The notes: generated by a model not told the origin, from the sequence alone. A stretch of 64,000 nucleotides of DNA from Rhizobium etli 8C-3 (GCF_001908375.1 NZ_CP017244.1:806001-870000), one strand, 5' to 3'. Shown: positions 41,066 through 51,022, counted from the stretch's first letter. Numbers and translations are program-made.

Positions 41066-43001
41066 CTGCTCTTACCCAGACAAGCATCTCACCTGGCGCT
41101 CGATTGTCCCAGAATGAATAGGGCACAAAGCGCGCAGTCGTTTCGCGTGCATGCGGCGGCGACGCCCTGTAAAGGGCCTCGCCCCAGTCGGCCTCATCGC
41201 GCCTTGCAGGCAAATCCAGAGCAATGGCACCACCAAGCTCGGCGACTTCGGCGGTTTTCGCTTTCGAAACGTCGCCATTGAGCCGGATTCCATTCAAGCC
41301 GGGGCCGTTGTCGGTTGCTTCGACGCAGTAGACCAAAGGTCCACGCATCAAAGCCATGCGGCCGGCATCCTGACGAACGAGCGGATTGGCAAACAGCGAG
41401 CGCGTTGCAAGAGGAATGTCGAGATCGACGCGGTCGCCGCTTTTCCATTCCCGCTCGATGCGGGCATAGCCGTCGAGCATCACACGAGAGAGATCAAACG
41501 TCTCGCCATTCACCTTGATCGCCACTCCGTTTGCCCATTCGGGGATACGAAGCGACACTGCAAAACACGCCGGCTTTTCCGTTGCGATGTCGAAACGTAT
41601 GGCGCCATCCCAAGGATAGCGCGTCTCCTGCGCCAGTGTAATCTTGGAGCCGCCGATTTCGAAATGCGCCTTGCTTTCTCCGTAGAGATGTACGGCGATC
41701 TCGTCGTCGGCAACGGCATACATGTACGACCCGATGGAAGAAAGCAGGCGGGCAATGTTGGGCGGGCAGCACGGGCAATGATGCCAGATCCAGCGATGAT
41801 GCTTGCCGCTACTTTCAAGTGGATTTTCGTAGAAGAACGTGCGGCCGTCGAGCGAAATACCGGCCATTGCGCCATTGTACAGTGCCTGTTCCATGATGTC
41901 GGCATAGCGGCGGTTCGGGCCGCGGCCGAGCATACGGCTTGCCCAAAACACCAGGCCGACCGAAGCGCAGGTTTCCGCATAGGCGCTTTCGTTCGGCAAA
42001 TCGTAGTAGTCGGTGAAGCCCTCATTTGCAGCGGCCGGGCCGATGCCGCCGGTAATGTACATCTGCTTAGTTGTAAGGTCATCCCAGAGCGTTTCGAGCG
42101 CTGCAGTCAGCGTGTCGTCGTTATATTCCGTCGCGATATCGGCCATGCCGGAATAAAGATACATGGCACGCACCGCATGGCCGACCACCTTCTTCTGCTC
42201 TCGCACCGGTTGATGGGCCTGGTTGTATTCGTAAGTCTTCTGGATGAAATGTGTCGGATCGCGCCCATCACGGATCGCTTCTTCGGTGAAGAAATGCGGC
42301 TCGGTGCCACGCTCGTCTATGAAATATTTGGCGAGATCCAGATACTTCTTCTGGCCGGTCACCCGGGCGAGTTTCACGAGTGCAAGCTCGACCTCCTCAT
42401 GGCCGCAATAGCCCGGGATCTTGCCCTCGCCATGGCCGAAGACCTCGATCATGTGATCGGCATACCTGCACATGATGTCGAGCAGCTTTCGCTTGCCTGT
42501 CGCCTGAAAATAGGCAACGGCACCCTCGATCAGGTGTCCGGCGCAATAAAGCTCGTGGTGATCGCGCAGGTTGGTCCAGCGGCGACCGGGCTGAACGCGT
42601 TGGAACCAGGCATTCAGATAGCCGTCTGCATCCTGCAGCTTTTCGTACATGTCGGTGATTTCGTCGACTCGCGCCTCAAGTCGGGGATTGGGACGCCGGT
42701 AGAGCGAATAGGCAACGGTCTCGATCGACTTCCCAAGGTCGCTGTCCCAGAACATCTGAGTCGTACCACCCCAGGGCTGAATCGGAATGACGACCCCAGG
42801 CCCCTGGTGGCTGGTATCGATCGCGCGCAGCATGCCCGCCTCCACGCAGCGGTCAAGAAGTGTCTCGGCCGTGGATCCGCAGATGGCCTCCTGACGGTCA
42901 CCGAAGATGCCGCATAGCTCGACGCTTGGAACGGGCAGGGGGCGGAACTGACGGTCTCGTTTTGGATCGTTCATGGCTTCATCCGTTGTAAGTGGCTTCA
43001 T
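41046..43001 (-). CDS. GH127 beta-L-arabinofuranosidase-like glycosidase
   Basis: 651 residues, no signal peptide, so cytoplasmic. The zinc-cysteine site known from Bifidobacterium HypBA1 is conserved: Glu343 and Cys345 in YAETC, Cys411 (nucleophile) and Cys412 in HHCPCCPPN, and Glu327 in NEGF as likely acid/base. An all-alpha barrel (about 30-440) precedes beta-sandwich parts (EWANGVAIKVNGE). GH127 enzymes release beta-L-arabinofuranose from arabino-oligosaccharides. It starts within the stop of the permease gene (ATGA) and lies inside the transporter operon, so it probably hydrolyses what the transporter imports. The exact sugar is inferred. Confidence 0.9.
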   Translation of the reverse strand: MKPLTTDEAMNDPKRDRQFRPLPVPSVELCGIFGDRQEAICGSTAETLLDRCVEAGMLRAIDTSHQGPGVVIPIQPWGGTTQMFWDSDLGKSIETVAYSLYRRPNPRLEARVDEITDMYEKLQDADGYLNAWFQRVQPGRRWTNLRDHHELYCAGHLIEGAVAYFQATGKRKLLDIMCRYADHMIEVFGHGEGKIPGYCGHEEVELALVKLARVTGQKKYLDLAKYFIDERGTEPHFFTEEAIRDGRDPTHFIQKTYEYNQAHQPVREQKKVVGHAVRAMYLYSGMADIATEYNDDTLTAALETLWDDLTTKQMYITGGIGPAAANEGFTDYYDLPNESAYAETCASVGLVFWASRMLGRGPNRRYADIMEQALYNGAMAGISLDGRTFFYENPLESSGKHHRWIWHHCPCCPPNIARLLSSIGSYMYAVADDEIAVHLYGESKAHFEIGGSKITLAQETRYPWDGAIRFDIATEKPACFAVSLRIPEWANGVAIKVNGETFDLSRVMLDGYARIEREWKSGDRVDLDIPLATRSLFANPLVRQDAGRMALMRGPLVYCVEATDNGPGLNGIRLNGDVSKAKTAEVAELGGAIALDLPARRDEADWGEALYRASPPHARETTARFVPYSFWDNRAPGEMLVWVRAGEEGGD

Positions 43002-43861
43002 TTTACCGCGCCGGCCATCAGCCCGCGCATGTAGTAGCGTTGCAAAAGCAGGAAGACGATGAGGCAGGGGACCGTCATGACGACGACGCCGGCCTGCACA
43101 GCACCCCAGTTGATGGCGCCGAGGCGGCCGGCGCGAACTGCCGTCATGAGGACCGGCAGGGTGTATTTCTCGTTGCTGGAGAGCAGCACAAGTGCTGCCA
43201 GGAACTCGTTCCAGGCATTCAGGAACGCAAAGATCGCGACGGTAGCGACACCCGGCAGGACGAGGGGCAACAGCACGCGCGCGAGGAGTTTCAAATCACG
43301 GGCGCCATCGATGCGCGCAGCCTCCTCGATCTCCTTCGGCACGGCGTCGAAAGCATTTCGCATCATGAAAACGGAAAAGGGTAGCTGAAGCGTCACGTAC
43401 ACGAGCGTCAGCCCGAGTAGCGAATTGTTGAGCCCGAGCTTTGCAAGGATGATGAAAAGCGGCGTCAGGATCGACTGGAACGGGATCATCAGTGTCGTGA
43501 TGATCAGCACGAAGAGCACGTTCTTCAGCGGAAAGCGGTAGCGTGAAAATCCGTAGCCCGCAAGCAGGCTGACGGCAACGGTGAGAACCACGGTGGCAAG
43601 GGAAACGAGCAGCGAATTGACCATATGCCGCCAGATCCCGGCGCCGAAGGTATCCAGCAATCTATAGGAATCGAAGCTTATCCCCGCAGTCGGCCATGGC
43701 GGCAGGGGCGGCAGGGACGCCTCGGTTCCGTGTCGGAACGAGGCAAGCAGCGTGACGGCGAAAGGCGCAAGAAAGAAGACTGCTATGGTGATGCCGGTCA
43801 GGTGATAGGCCGACTTCGAGCGTAAGCGCTTTCGTGCACGTTTTTCCTTCGCGGAGATCAT
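42998..43861 (-). CDS. Sugar ABC transporter permease (MalG type)
   Basis: 287 residues, six membrane segments. The coupling EAA loop reads EIEEAARIDGARDLKLLARVLLP, as in CUT1 MalG-type permeases. The N-terminal tail is basic. It forms the membrane channel with the neighbouring MalF-type permease and works with the ATPase. Overlaps of four bases with the upstream permease (ATGA) and with the GH127 gene bind the operon together. Confidence 0.95.
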   Translation of the reverse strand: MISAKEKRARKRLRSKSAYHLTGITIAVFFLAPFAVTLLASFRHGTEASLPPLPPWPTAGISFDSYRLLDTFGAGIWRHMVNSLLVSLATVVLTVAVSLLAGYGFSRYRFPLKNVLFVLIITTLMIPFQSILTPLFIILAKLGLNNSLLGLTLVYVTLQLPFSVFMMRNAFDAVPKEIEEAARIDGARDLKLLARVLLPLVLPGVATVAIFAFLNAWNEFLAALVLLSSNEKYTLPVLMTAVRAGRLGAINWGAVQAGVVVMTVPCLIVFLLLQRYYMRGLMAGAVK

Positions 43862-44772
43862 TGGTGATCCCCTCCGACACGCAGCAGCCAGAGCTGAACG
43901 ATACTGATAGCAACCAGGATCGCGAGAAGCGCGATCGAGAGCGCTGCGCCATAGCCGAGATTGAAGGATACGAAGGACTGATTGAAGATGTAGTACACGA
44001 CCGAGATCATCTTGTTCTGCGGCCCGCCGGCCGTCATGATATAGAACTGGTCAAAGGCGAGAACCGATCCGGTAACGGAGACGATTAGCGCCAAAGCGAT
44101 CGTTTTGCGCATCAACGGCAGTGTCAGGTGCACGAAGCGCTGCCAACGACCGGCGCCATCGATGCGGGCCGCCTCGGTGAGTTCGGCGGGAATAGCCTGA
44201 AGTCCGGTCAAGAGGATGATCATGGTGAAACCTGCGATCTTCCAGACCACCATCACGACAATCGTCAGAAACGCCGTGTCGAAAGTGGCAAGCAGGTTCG
44301 GGCTCTTTGCCACGACGCCGAGGCTTTTCAAGGCGGGACCGATGAAGCCGCTGTCGACATTGGCGAGCCAAACCCAAAGCAGCGATGCCGTCGCAAGGCC
44401 GACGACCACGGGCAGGAAGACGATCGTGCGATAGGCGCTGACAAATTGCCGCTCTTTTTCGACAAAGATCGCGAGCGGAAAGGCGATCGAAAAGATCGCG
44501 ATCGTGACGATCACGGTATAATAGGCCGTAAAATTCAGCGCTGTCATGAAGCGGCTGTCGTTATACATGCGAAGGTAATTGTTGAATCCGATCCAGCGCG
44601 AAGCGCCCATCAGTGGCCAGTTGTGAAGGCTCATCCATCCGGTGAAAATCACCGGTATGATGAAGAAGACGATAACGAGCGCCATGGCAGGGGCGATATA
44701 GGCAAGGCCGCGCCATTGCGATCTGCGAGCCCTGCGCGCGCAAGCTTGGTGCGGTAAGCCTGAACCTGTCAT
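43858..44772 (-). CDS. Sugar ABC transporter permease (MalF/UgpA type)
   Basis: 304 residues, six membrane segments, starting LAYIAPAMALVIVFFIIPV. The EAA loop reads ELTEAARIDGAGRWQRFVHLTLPLM. I start at ATG 44772, nine bases behind a GGAG site; the frame is open upstream but only through the intercistronic hairpin and the end of the binding-protein gene. Partner of the MalG-type permease that follows with four-base overlap. Confidence 0.95.
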   Translation of the reverse strand: MTGSGLPHQACARRARRSQWRGLAYIAPAMALVIVFFIIPVIFTGWMSLHNWPLMGASRWIGFNNYLRMYNDSRFMTALNFTAYYTVIVTIAIFSIAFPLAIFVEKERQFVSAYRTIVFLPVVVGLATASLLWVWLANVDSGFIGPALKSLGVVAKSPNLLATFDTAFLTIVVMVVWKIAGFTMIILLTGLQAIPAELTEAARIDGAGRWQRFVHLTLPLMRKTIALALIVSVTGSVLAFDQFYIMTAGGPQNKMISVVYYIFNQSFVSFNLGYGAALSIALLAILVAISIVQLWLLRVGGDHQ

Positions 44773-44822
44773 CGAGAACGCTCCGCATCTTTCATTGAGG
44801 TCGGCCGGGAAGCTCCCACCGC

Positions 44823-44842
44823 CTCCCGGCCGCGGCCGGGAG
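44823..44842 (-). promoter_or_regulatory. Intercistronic hairpin after binding-protein gene
   Basis: A perfect inverted repeat CTCCCGGCC-GC-GGCCGGGAG lies four bases after the stop of the solute-binding protein gene and before the permease genes. It could stabilise or partly terminate the transcript so that binding protein is made in excess, as known for malE-malF type operons. No T-run follows. Confidence 0.6.
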
Positions 44843-44846
44843 AGGT

Positions 44847-46085
44847 CTATTGGCCGCTGTCTATGATCGATTGCATTTCTGACTGGGCGCTTGAAAAGGC
44901 GCCGTCGACATCGTCGCCGAAGATCGCGGCATTGGTGAAGCTGGCCCACGGACCGTTGGCGCTGTTGATCAGATCGTTGAACTGCAGCGTATAGGGGGTC
45001 TTGGCAACGCCGATGGCCTTGAGTCCGACCTGCATGCGCGGATCGAGCCCTTCAAGTACCTTTTCGGCGATATCGCCGCGTGTCGGCAGGCTCCCGTATT
45101 TGGCCATGACCTTCTGGCCGTCCACTGCATAGACATATTCGAGGAATTCCTTGACGGCATCGATCTTCTTCGTGCCCTTGGTGATGACGAAATTATCGCC
45201 GCCGGCGAAGGAGGACGGCTTTCCGTCGACGCCGGGAATGAGCGTTACCCCGAAGTTGATATCCGGATGTTCGGTCACCAGGGTGCCGATGGCAAAGGCG
45301 CCGAGGCTTTGCTGACCGATTTTGCCGTTGGTGAAGGTGAGGAAGTTTGCGCCGTTGTCGCTTGCAGCTCCCGCCGGCACGAGATCCTTCGCCACCATGT
45401 TGCGATAGATATCGACGGCCTTGCGCATTTGAGGGGTATCGAGCGTTGCTGTCTTGCTGTCGGCCGACAGGATATCGGCGCCGGCACCCCACACGAGCGG
45501 CGTGAAGGTGAATATCATGCAGCCACCGCAGCCGCCGCCGGAGAAATAAAATCCGTAGGTGTCGTCACCGAGCGCGCGGATCTTTTCCGCGTTCGAGGTA
45601 ATCTCGTCCCATGTTGCCGGAGCCCTTTCCGGGTCGAGACCGGACTTCTTGTAGAGATCCTTGTTCCAGGCGAAGACCGAGGTTTCGACGGAGAGCGGCA
45701 GGCCGTAAATGCGATCCTGATAGGTTCCGAGGCGGACGTGTGAGGGCGAAAGCGAATTGAAGTAGGGCAGGGATTTTGCCCAGTCTGTCAGGTCCTCCAA
45801 CTGGCCGGCCGCAGCAAAGGCGGGGTTATAGATAAGATCCATCGAAAGGGCATCAGGGGCCTGTCCGCCGGCAATCGCGGTTGCATATTTCTGGACGAGT
45901 TCGGAAAACGGCACCTCGGTTGCGATCACCTGGTTCTCGTGGCTGGCGTTATAGGCTTCGACGACCTTCTTGAAGGCGTCGCCGATTCCCGTGCGCACCC
46001 ACATTTCAACTTTTTCTGCGGCCGATGCTCCCGATACCAGGCACAAGGTAGCGATGCTGGTCGCTGCGATTAGACGCTTGATCAT
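44847..46085 (-). CDS. Sugar ABC transporter substrate-binding protein
   Basis: 412 residues. A Sec signal peptide (1 to about 22, ending SGASAA) is followed by a family-1 extracellular binding protein (AEKVEMWVRTGIGDAFKKVVEAYN, then DALSMDLIYNPAFAAAGQLEDLTDWA). It captures the sugar in the periplasm for the permease pair. A Cys-containing glycine-rich loop, GGGCGGC (near 183-189), is unusual for this family and may form a disulfide. I start at ATG 46085 with GGGAGGAA just upstream. First transporter gene after the regulator, 40 bp away. Confidence 0.95.
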   Translation of the reverse strand: MIKRLIAATSIATLCLVSGASAAEKVEMWVRTGIGDAFKKVVEAYNASHENQVIATEVPFSELVQKYATAIAGGQAPDALSMDLIYNPAFAAAGQLEDLTDWAKSLPYFNSLSPSHVRLGTYQDRIYGLPLSVETSVFAWNKDLYKKSGLDPERAPATWDEITSNAEKIRALGDDTYGFYFSGGGCGGCMIFTFTPLVWGAGADILSADSKTATLDTPQMRKAVDIYRNMVAKDLVPAGAASDNGANFLTFTNGKIGQQSLGAFAIGTLVTEHPDINFGVTLIPGVDGKPSSFAGGDNFVITKGTKKIDAVKEFLEYVYAVDGQKVMAKYGSLPTRGDIAEKVLEGLDPRMQVGLKAIGVAKTPYTLQFNDLINSANGPWASFTNAAIFGDDVDGAFSSAQSEMQSIIDSGQ

Positions 46086-46125
46086 GACATTCCTCCCAAT
46101 ATGGCGCGTCTCCTCGCGCCGCTTC

Positions 46126-47154
46126 TCATTTTTCGCGGGCATCACTCCCGCAGGACTGCCGCACGACCAAACGGCACGGCAATTTCCGCACGCCGGGCTC
46201 GACGGGCCGGCCCTCGGCCAGGGCAAGCACGGTCAATCCTGCCTGGCGCCCGAGCTCCTTCAATTCCATGTCGATCGTCGTCAGCGGCGGCCGCGTCTGT
46301 GCCGCGACAATCTCCCAATTGTCAAAGCCGACCACAGAAACGTCCTCTGGTACTTTAACGCCCTGTTCGCGCAGCGCATCGACGACGCCGCGGGCAATCT
46401 GATCGTTGCCGCAGAAGATGCCATCGGGTTTTTCTCCGGCGCGGCTCCATATTTGGTCGACCGCTTCGTGACCCCATGCCTCTAACCAGGCGCCGTAAAG
46501 AACCGGTTCACCGTCACCTGCCAGTTCGCGATAGGCAAAAGCGCGTTCGCGCACCGAAAAGAAGCTTTGAGGACCAGTAATATGGGCGATTCGGAAACGC
46601 CCGAGCCCAATCAGCCATTCCACGGCGAGCCTTGCGCCCTGTGCGTCATCCGAGCGGAAGCTCACGCTGCCCGGCGTACCTTCCGTGAAGGCATAAACTA
46701 CGGGTACCGGAAGGCTCGACAAGTCGACCGGAAGCTGCCGATCGACCCGTTTTCCCGATGCGATGATCCCATCGACCTGCTTGTCCAGCATCGCATCCAC
46801 GTGGATCTGCCCAAGAGCCGGATCATCCTCGATCGCACAGAGAAAAACCGAAACGCCGTGATCGACGAGCGCTTCCGAAACGCCTGCCATCACCGGAAGG
46901 GTGAAGCGGCCATAAGTATCGTTGGTCAAAAGCCCGATAGTGAAGCTGCGCTTGCTCAAGAGGCCACGCGCCAGTGCGTTCGGTCTGAAGCCGATTTCCC
47001 GCGCGATGCGTTTGACCCGCTCGCGTGTTTCCTCGCCCATCCGGCCCGTATCGTTCAACGCCTTCGATGCCGTCGAGATGCTGACCCCAGCCGCAGCAGC
47101 TAGATCGTGGATCGTGATGCGGGTCTGCTTTTTTCCTGTAAGGTCCGGTCTCAT
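46126..47154 (-). CDS. LacI-family transcriptional regulator
   Basis: 342 residues from ATG 47154 (GTG 47163 is possible). The N-terminal helix-turn-helix reads TIHDLAAAAGVSISTASKALN, with the hinge helix FRPNALARGLLSKRS, then a periplasmic-binding-protein-like sensor domain (about 65-335, with IGLLTNDTYGRF and DVSVVGFDNWEI). It heads the sugar operon, and two 17-bp operator-like sites lie just upstream, so it probably represses itself and the whole unit until the imported sugar or its product binds. Confidence 0.94.
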   Translation of the reverse strand: MRPDLTGKKQTRITIHDLAAAAGVSISTASKALNDTGRMGEETRERVKRIAREIGFRPNALARGLLSKRSFTIGLLTNDTYGRFTLPVMAGVSEALVDHGVSVFLCAIEDDPALGQIHVDAMLDKQVDGIIASGKRVDRQLPVDLSSLPVPVVYAFTEGTPGSVSFRSDDAQGARLAVEWLIGLGRFRIAHITGPQSFFSVRERAFAYRELAGDGEPVLYGAWLEAWGHEAVDQIWSRAGEKPDGIFCGNDQIARGVVDALREQGVKVPEDVSVVGFDNWEIVAAQTRPPLTTIDMELKELGRQAGLTVLALAEGRPVEPGVRKLPCRLVVRQSCGSDAREK

Positions 47155-47175
47155 TTCTTCCACCCGTGACCATTA

Positions 47176-47223
47176 GAGAAAACCTTTTCGCAACAAAAAT
47201 GTCAACTGCGAAAACGTTTTCTC
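47176..47223. promoter_or_regulatory. Paired LacI-type operators upstream of lacI
   Basis: GAGAAAACCTTTTCGCA (47176-47192) and, inverted, TGCGAAAACGTTTTCTC (47207-47223) match in 16 of 17 positions. The second holds the perfect palindrome GAAAACGTTTTC (47210-47221), typical of LacI-family operators with a central CG. Centres are 31 bp apart, three helical turns, so two dimers could bind on one face. The sites begin 22 bp before the regulator's ATG. Confidence 0.82.
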
Positions 47224-47303
47224 ATTATTTGTGAAATGGTCCTAGGCGCTTGTGCCGAACCACAGGATGATCAGGATCAAGGATCGTGAGGATTTGCGTA
47301 AGC

Positions 47304-47591
47304 CTATTTGTTCTTTAGCAGCCACATCTTGCCGGCCATCGTGATCCCGTAGACATCCTTTGAAGCATCATGATCGAGATGGCGCCGCTCCAGAAAGCCC
47401 GACGCTTTCAACTCGTCCAGCGCCTTGCTGGTTACGGATTTCACCTTCTGCGGCCGTTCTTTCCAACGGTCGGTTTTCGCGTAGGTCACCGTGGCGTTTT
47501 GGTGCGTCCACTTCTTCATCGGCTGAGGATAAAGATCGCCGTCCCTTGCAAGTTTCAGTGCTGCGATCTGCGATGGTGTAAGTTCGATCAT
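47304..47591 (-). CDS. Hypothetical protein, possibly winged-helix-like
   Basis: 95 residues, basic. The start (IELTPSQIAALKLARDGDLYP) and the end (SKALDELKASGFLERRHLDHDASKDVYGITMAGKMWLLKN) resemble a short winged-helix with a recognition helix, beta hairpin and wing. No family name can be given. The gene stands alone between the LacI cassette and the groESL region, with the ATG at 47591 and no overlapping neighbour. It could be a small DNA-binding protein, but the distance from known families is large. Confidence 0.65.
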   Translation of the reverse strand: MIELTPSQIAALKLARDGDLYPQPMKKWTHQNATVTYAKTDRWKERPQKVKSVTSKALDELKASGFLERRHLDHDASKDVYGITMAGKMWLLKNK

Positions 47592-47771
47592 GGTTCGATA
47601 AGTCCTGTGCTAGCGTTCTTTTCCGCGACTTAGCACAGATTCATGGAACCTCCTCGAAAAAGGGGCGAAAAATTCAGATCATTGGCAGGCGGCTGTTTAA
47701 GGGGGCCGCAAAATCATATCATCGGTAACGCGGCGAGCGTCTGCCCCAGCTAAAGAACGTTTATCTTCCAG

Positions 47772-47806
47772 GCATGCCCGTTTGCAGGTGCCAAATGGGC
47801 ATGCCG
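47772..47806 (-). terminator. Strong hairpin downstream of small gene
   Basis: GGCATGCCCGTTTG and CAAATGGGCATGCC form a 14-bp stem (one G-U pair) with a 7-base loop, 15 bases after the stop of the small gene at 47822. The position is that of a terminator, but the expected T-run is absent, so an mRNA-stabilising or protein-binding hairpin is an alternative. Confidence 0.5.
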
Positions 47807-47821
47807 TTCCTCGCCGTGAAT

Positions 47822-48061
47822 TCATTCCACTTTTCGCGGCGCAATTAGGCCGCGCGCCGCCTCTACCATGACCTTCAGATGGTGTGGGCTGCGCACGCCC
47901 TGGCGATAGAGTTCGATCGTTATGGCAGCAATCCGCTCCGCCTCATCGGAAACCTTGGCTATTTTGGCTTCCGATCGAACCTCGTCGAATACAGATTGGC
48001 ACATCTCAAGGTCACGGGCATCCAGCGGCACTTCCGATCTGTTGATGATCGTCTGAACCAT
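47822..48061 (-). CDS. Small conserved hypothetical protein, paralogue of the 36.2-kb gene
   Basis: 79 residues. The sequence from LEMCQSVFDEVRSE to AITIELYRQGVRSPHHLKVMVEAARGL corresponds to the small protein encoded at 36181-36402 in pattern and spacing. I start at ATG 48061, six bases after GGAGG; ATG 48073 lies on that site itself. It follows groEL by 54 bp with a hairpin between them, so partial co-transcription with groESL and heat induction are possible. Function is unknown. Confidence 0.75.
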   Translation of the reverse strand: MVQTIINRSEVPLDARDLEMCQSVFDEVRSEAKIAKVSDEAERIAAITIELYRQGVRSPHHLKVMVEAARGLIAPRKVE

Positions 48062-48069
48062 CTTGACCT

Positions 48070-48110
48070 CCATTCCGTACGGCCCGCCCGTCGCCAGGCG
48101 GGCCGAATGG
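48070..48110 (-). terminator. Hairpin between groEL and small gene
   Basis: Nested inverted repeats CCATTC...GAATGG and GGCCCGCC...GGCGGGCC flank an 8-base loop six bases after the groEL stop. A T-run is absent. It may attenuate read-through into the small gene or protect the groESL 3' end. Confidence 0.5.
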
Positions 48111-48115
48111 CTTCC

Positions 48116-49780
<1,665 letters not shown>

Positions 49781-49789
49781 TTAGGCACC

Positions 49790-50104
49790 TCAAGCGGCTT
49801 TCTTTCCGGCCGCCGGAACCTCGATGATGCCCATTACGTCGCTTTCCTTCATAATCAGCAGATCTTCGCCGTTAATCTTGATCTCGGTGCCGGACCATTT
49901 GCCAAACAGGATACGGTCGCCAGCCTTGACGTCGAGCGGCTGAACCTGGCCCGCGTCATTGCGCGCACCGGGGCCGACGGCGATGACTTCGCCTTCCTGC
50001 GGCTTTTCCTTGGCAGTGTCGGGTATGATGATGCCGCCTTTGGTTCTTTCTTCGGACTCAACACGGCGGACGAGAATGCGATCATGAAGCGGTCGGAATG
50101 ACAT
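49790..50104 (-). CDS. groES: Co-chaperonin GroES
   Basis: 104 residues. The sequence [39 protein letters not shown] contains the mobile loop (residues about 17-32), and the rest forms the GroES beta-barrel. I start at ATG 50104, directly after a GGAGGG site; the upstream ATG 50116 overlaps that site. It caps GroEL. It leads the groESL operon, with CIRCE 149 bp upstream. Confidence 0.97.
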   Translation of the reverse strand: MSFRPLHDRILVRRVESEERTKGGIIIPDTAKEKPQEGEVIAVGPGARNDAGQVQPLDVKAGDRILFGKWSGTEIKINGEDLLIMKESDVMGIIEVPAAGKKAA

Positions 50105-50252
50105 GGCTCCCTCCATGGACAACGATGATGATCACTTAATTACGCTCCCAGACCAGGTCACCAATCCGGGCGGCTGCCGAGCCTTCCTGACCGCTCGGCG
50201 GAAAAAATCTGCTACCGATCTTTTCGAATTTCAAGAGGGCGCCGGCAAAAAA

Positions 50253-50279
50253 TTAGCACTCTTGTTGGGAGAGTGCTAA
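50253..50279. promoter_or_regulatory. CIRCE element (HrcA operator)
   Basis: TTAGCACTC, a 9-base spacer, and GAGTGCTAA: a perfect match to the CIRCE consensus bound by the repressor HrcA. It lies in the 342-bp gap between divergent groES and hsp20, 149 bp before groES and 168 bp before hsp20. Apart from this element, no promoter boxes in the gap could be fixed with confidence. Confidence 0.95.
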
Positions 50280-50446
50280 CGCAGCCGGAACGGAAGCTTC
50301 GCCACCAGCGTTTAATCTATGATGCGGCGCAGGCAGTTCTGTGCAGTGTCAATCCAAAGAGTGACTTAGGCAGTCGCCTGACCCCCACCAGGGCAAAGGC
50401 GAGCGCGCCGGAGGATCTGGCGCGTTGAAAAACATGGAGGCTTAAG

Positions 50447-50953
50447 ATGAGCGTTCGTGATCTCATTCCCTGGGGCCGCAGCAACAGTCCGGCCCCGACA
50501 GGCTATGCAGGCAGAGACCAGCATCCATTCCTTGCGCTTCATCGCGAGATGAACAGGTTGTTCGATGATGTCTTCCGCGGCGTAGAAGGCCATTTTCCAA
50601 CAGTCGGGTCCGGTTTCATGTTCGAAACGGCCTGGCCAAAAATCGAAGTCTCGGAGACCGACAAGGACATCCGGATCGTCGCCGAAATTCCCGGAATGGA
50701 CGAGAAGGATATCGAACTTCTGATCGACAATGGCATTCTGACCATCCGCGGTGAAAAGCGGGCCGATAGCGAGGACAAGGACCGGCAATTCTCAGAGCGG
50801 TTTTATGGCCGCTTCGAGCGCCGTCTGTCGCTCAATAACGAGGTGCAGGAAGACAAGGTGGAGGCTTCTTTCAAGAACGGCGTCCTGACGATCACTCTGC
50901 CACGGTCCGAAACGGCGCAATCGACCGCCAAGCGCATTACGATTAACGGCTAG
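50447..50953 (+). CDS. Small heat-shock protein (Hsp20/alpha-crystallin)
   Basis: 168 residues. The alpha-crystallin domain (about 60-160) shows WPKIEVSETDKDIRIVAEIPGMDEKDIELLIDNGILTIRGEK, then FYGRFERRLSLNNEV and the A-x-x-x-N-G-V-L-T-I-x-L-P motif. The N-terminal part (HPFLALHREMNRLFDDVFRG) is typical of the class that holds unfolding proteins for refolding. A GGAGG site precedes ATG. Its place opposite groES suggests heat-shock regulation, either through the shared CIRCE region or a separate promoter. Confidence 0.96.
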   Translation: MSVRDLIPWGRSNSPAPTGYAGRDQHPFLALHREMNRLFDDVFRGVEGHFPTVGSGFMFETAWPKIEVSETDKDIRIVAEIPGMDEKDIELLIDNGILTIRGEKRADSEDKDRQFSERFYGRFERRLSLNNEVQEDKVEASFKNGVLTITLPRSETAQSTAKRITING

Positions 50954-50998
50954 GGCCTTCCACCGCTGCCAAACCACATCGGCTGGCCCGAAGGCAGG

Positions 50999-51022
50999 AC
51001 GGGATCGCTGGGTCGATCCCGT
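50999..51022 (+). terminator. Hairpin after hsp20
   Basis: ACGGGATCG-CTGGGT-CGATCCCGT, a perfect 9-bp stem with a 6-base loop, lies 46 bases after the hsp20 stop. A T-run is lacking, so efficient intrinsic termination is uncertain. From here to 51196 I see nothing else. Confidence 0.5.

Noticed and set aside
41151..42917. 588-codon open frame on the plus strand
   Set aside because: Antisense to the GH127 gene, which has complete catalytic motifs.
50281..50446. ROSE-type RNA thermometer before hsp20
   Set aside because: I could not find the typical short pairing element opposite the ribosome site; CIRCE is the only clear heat-shock signal.
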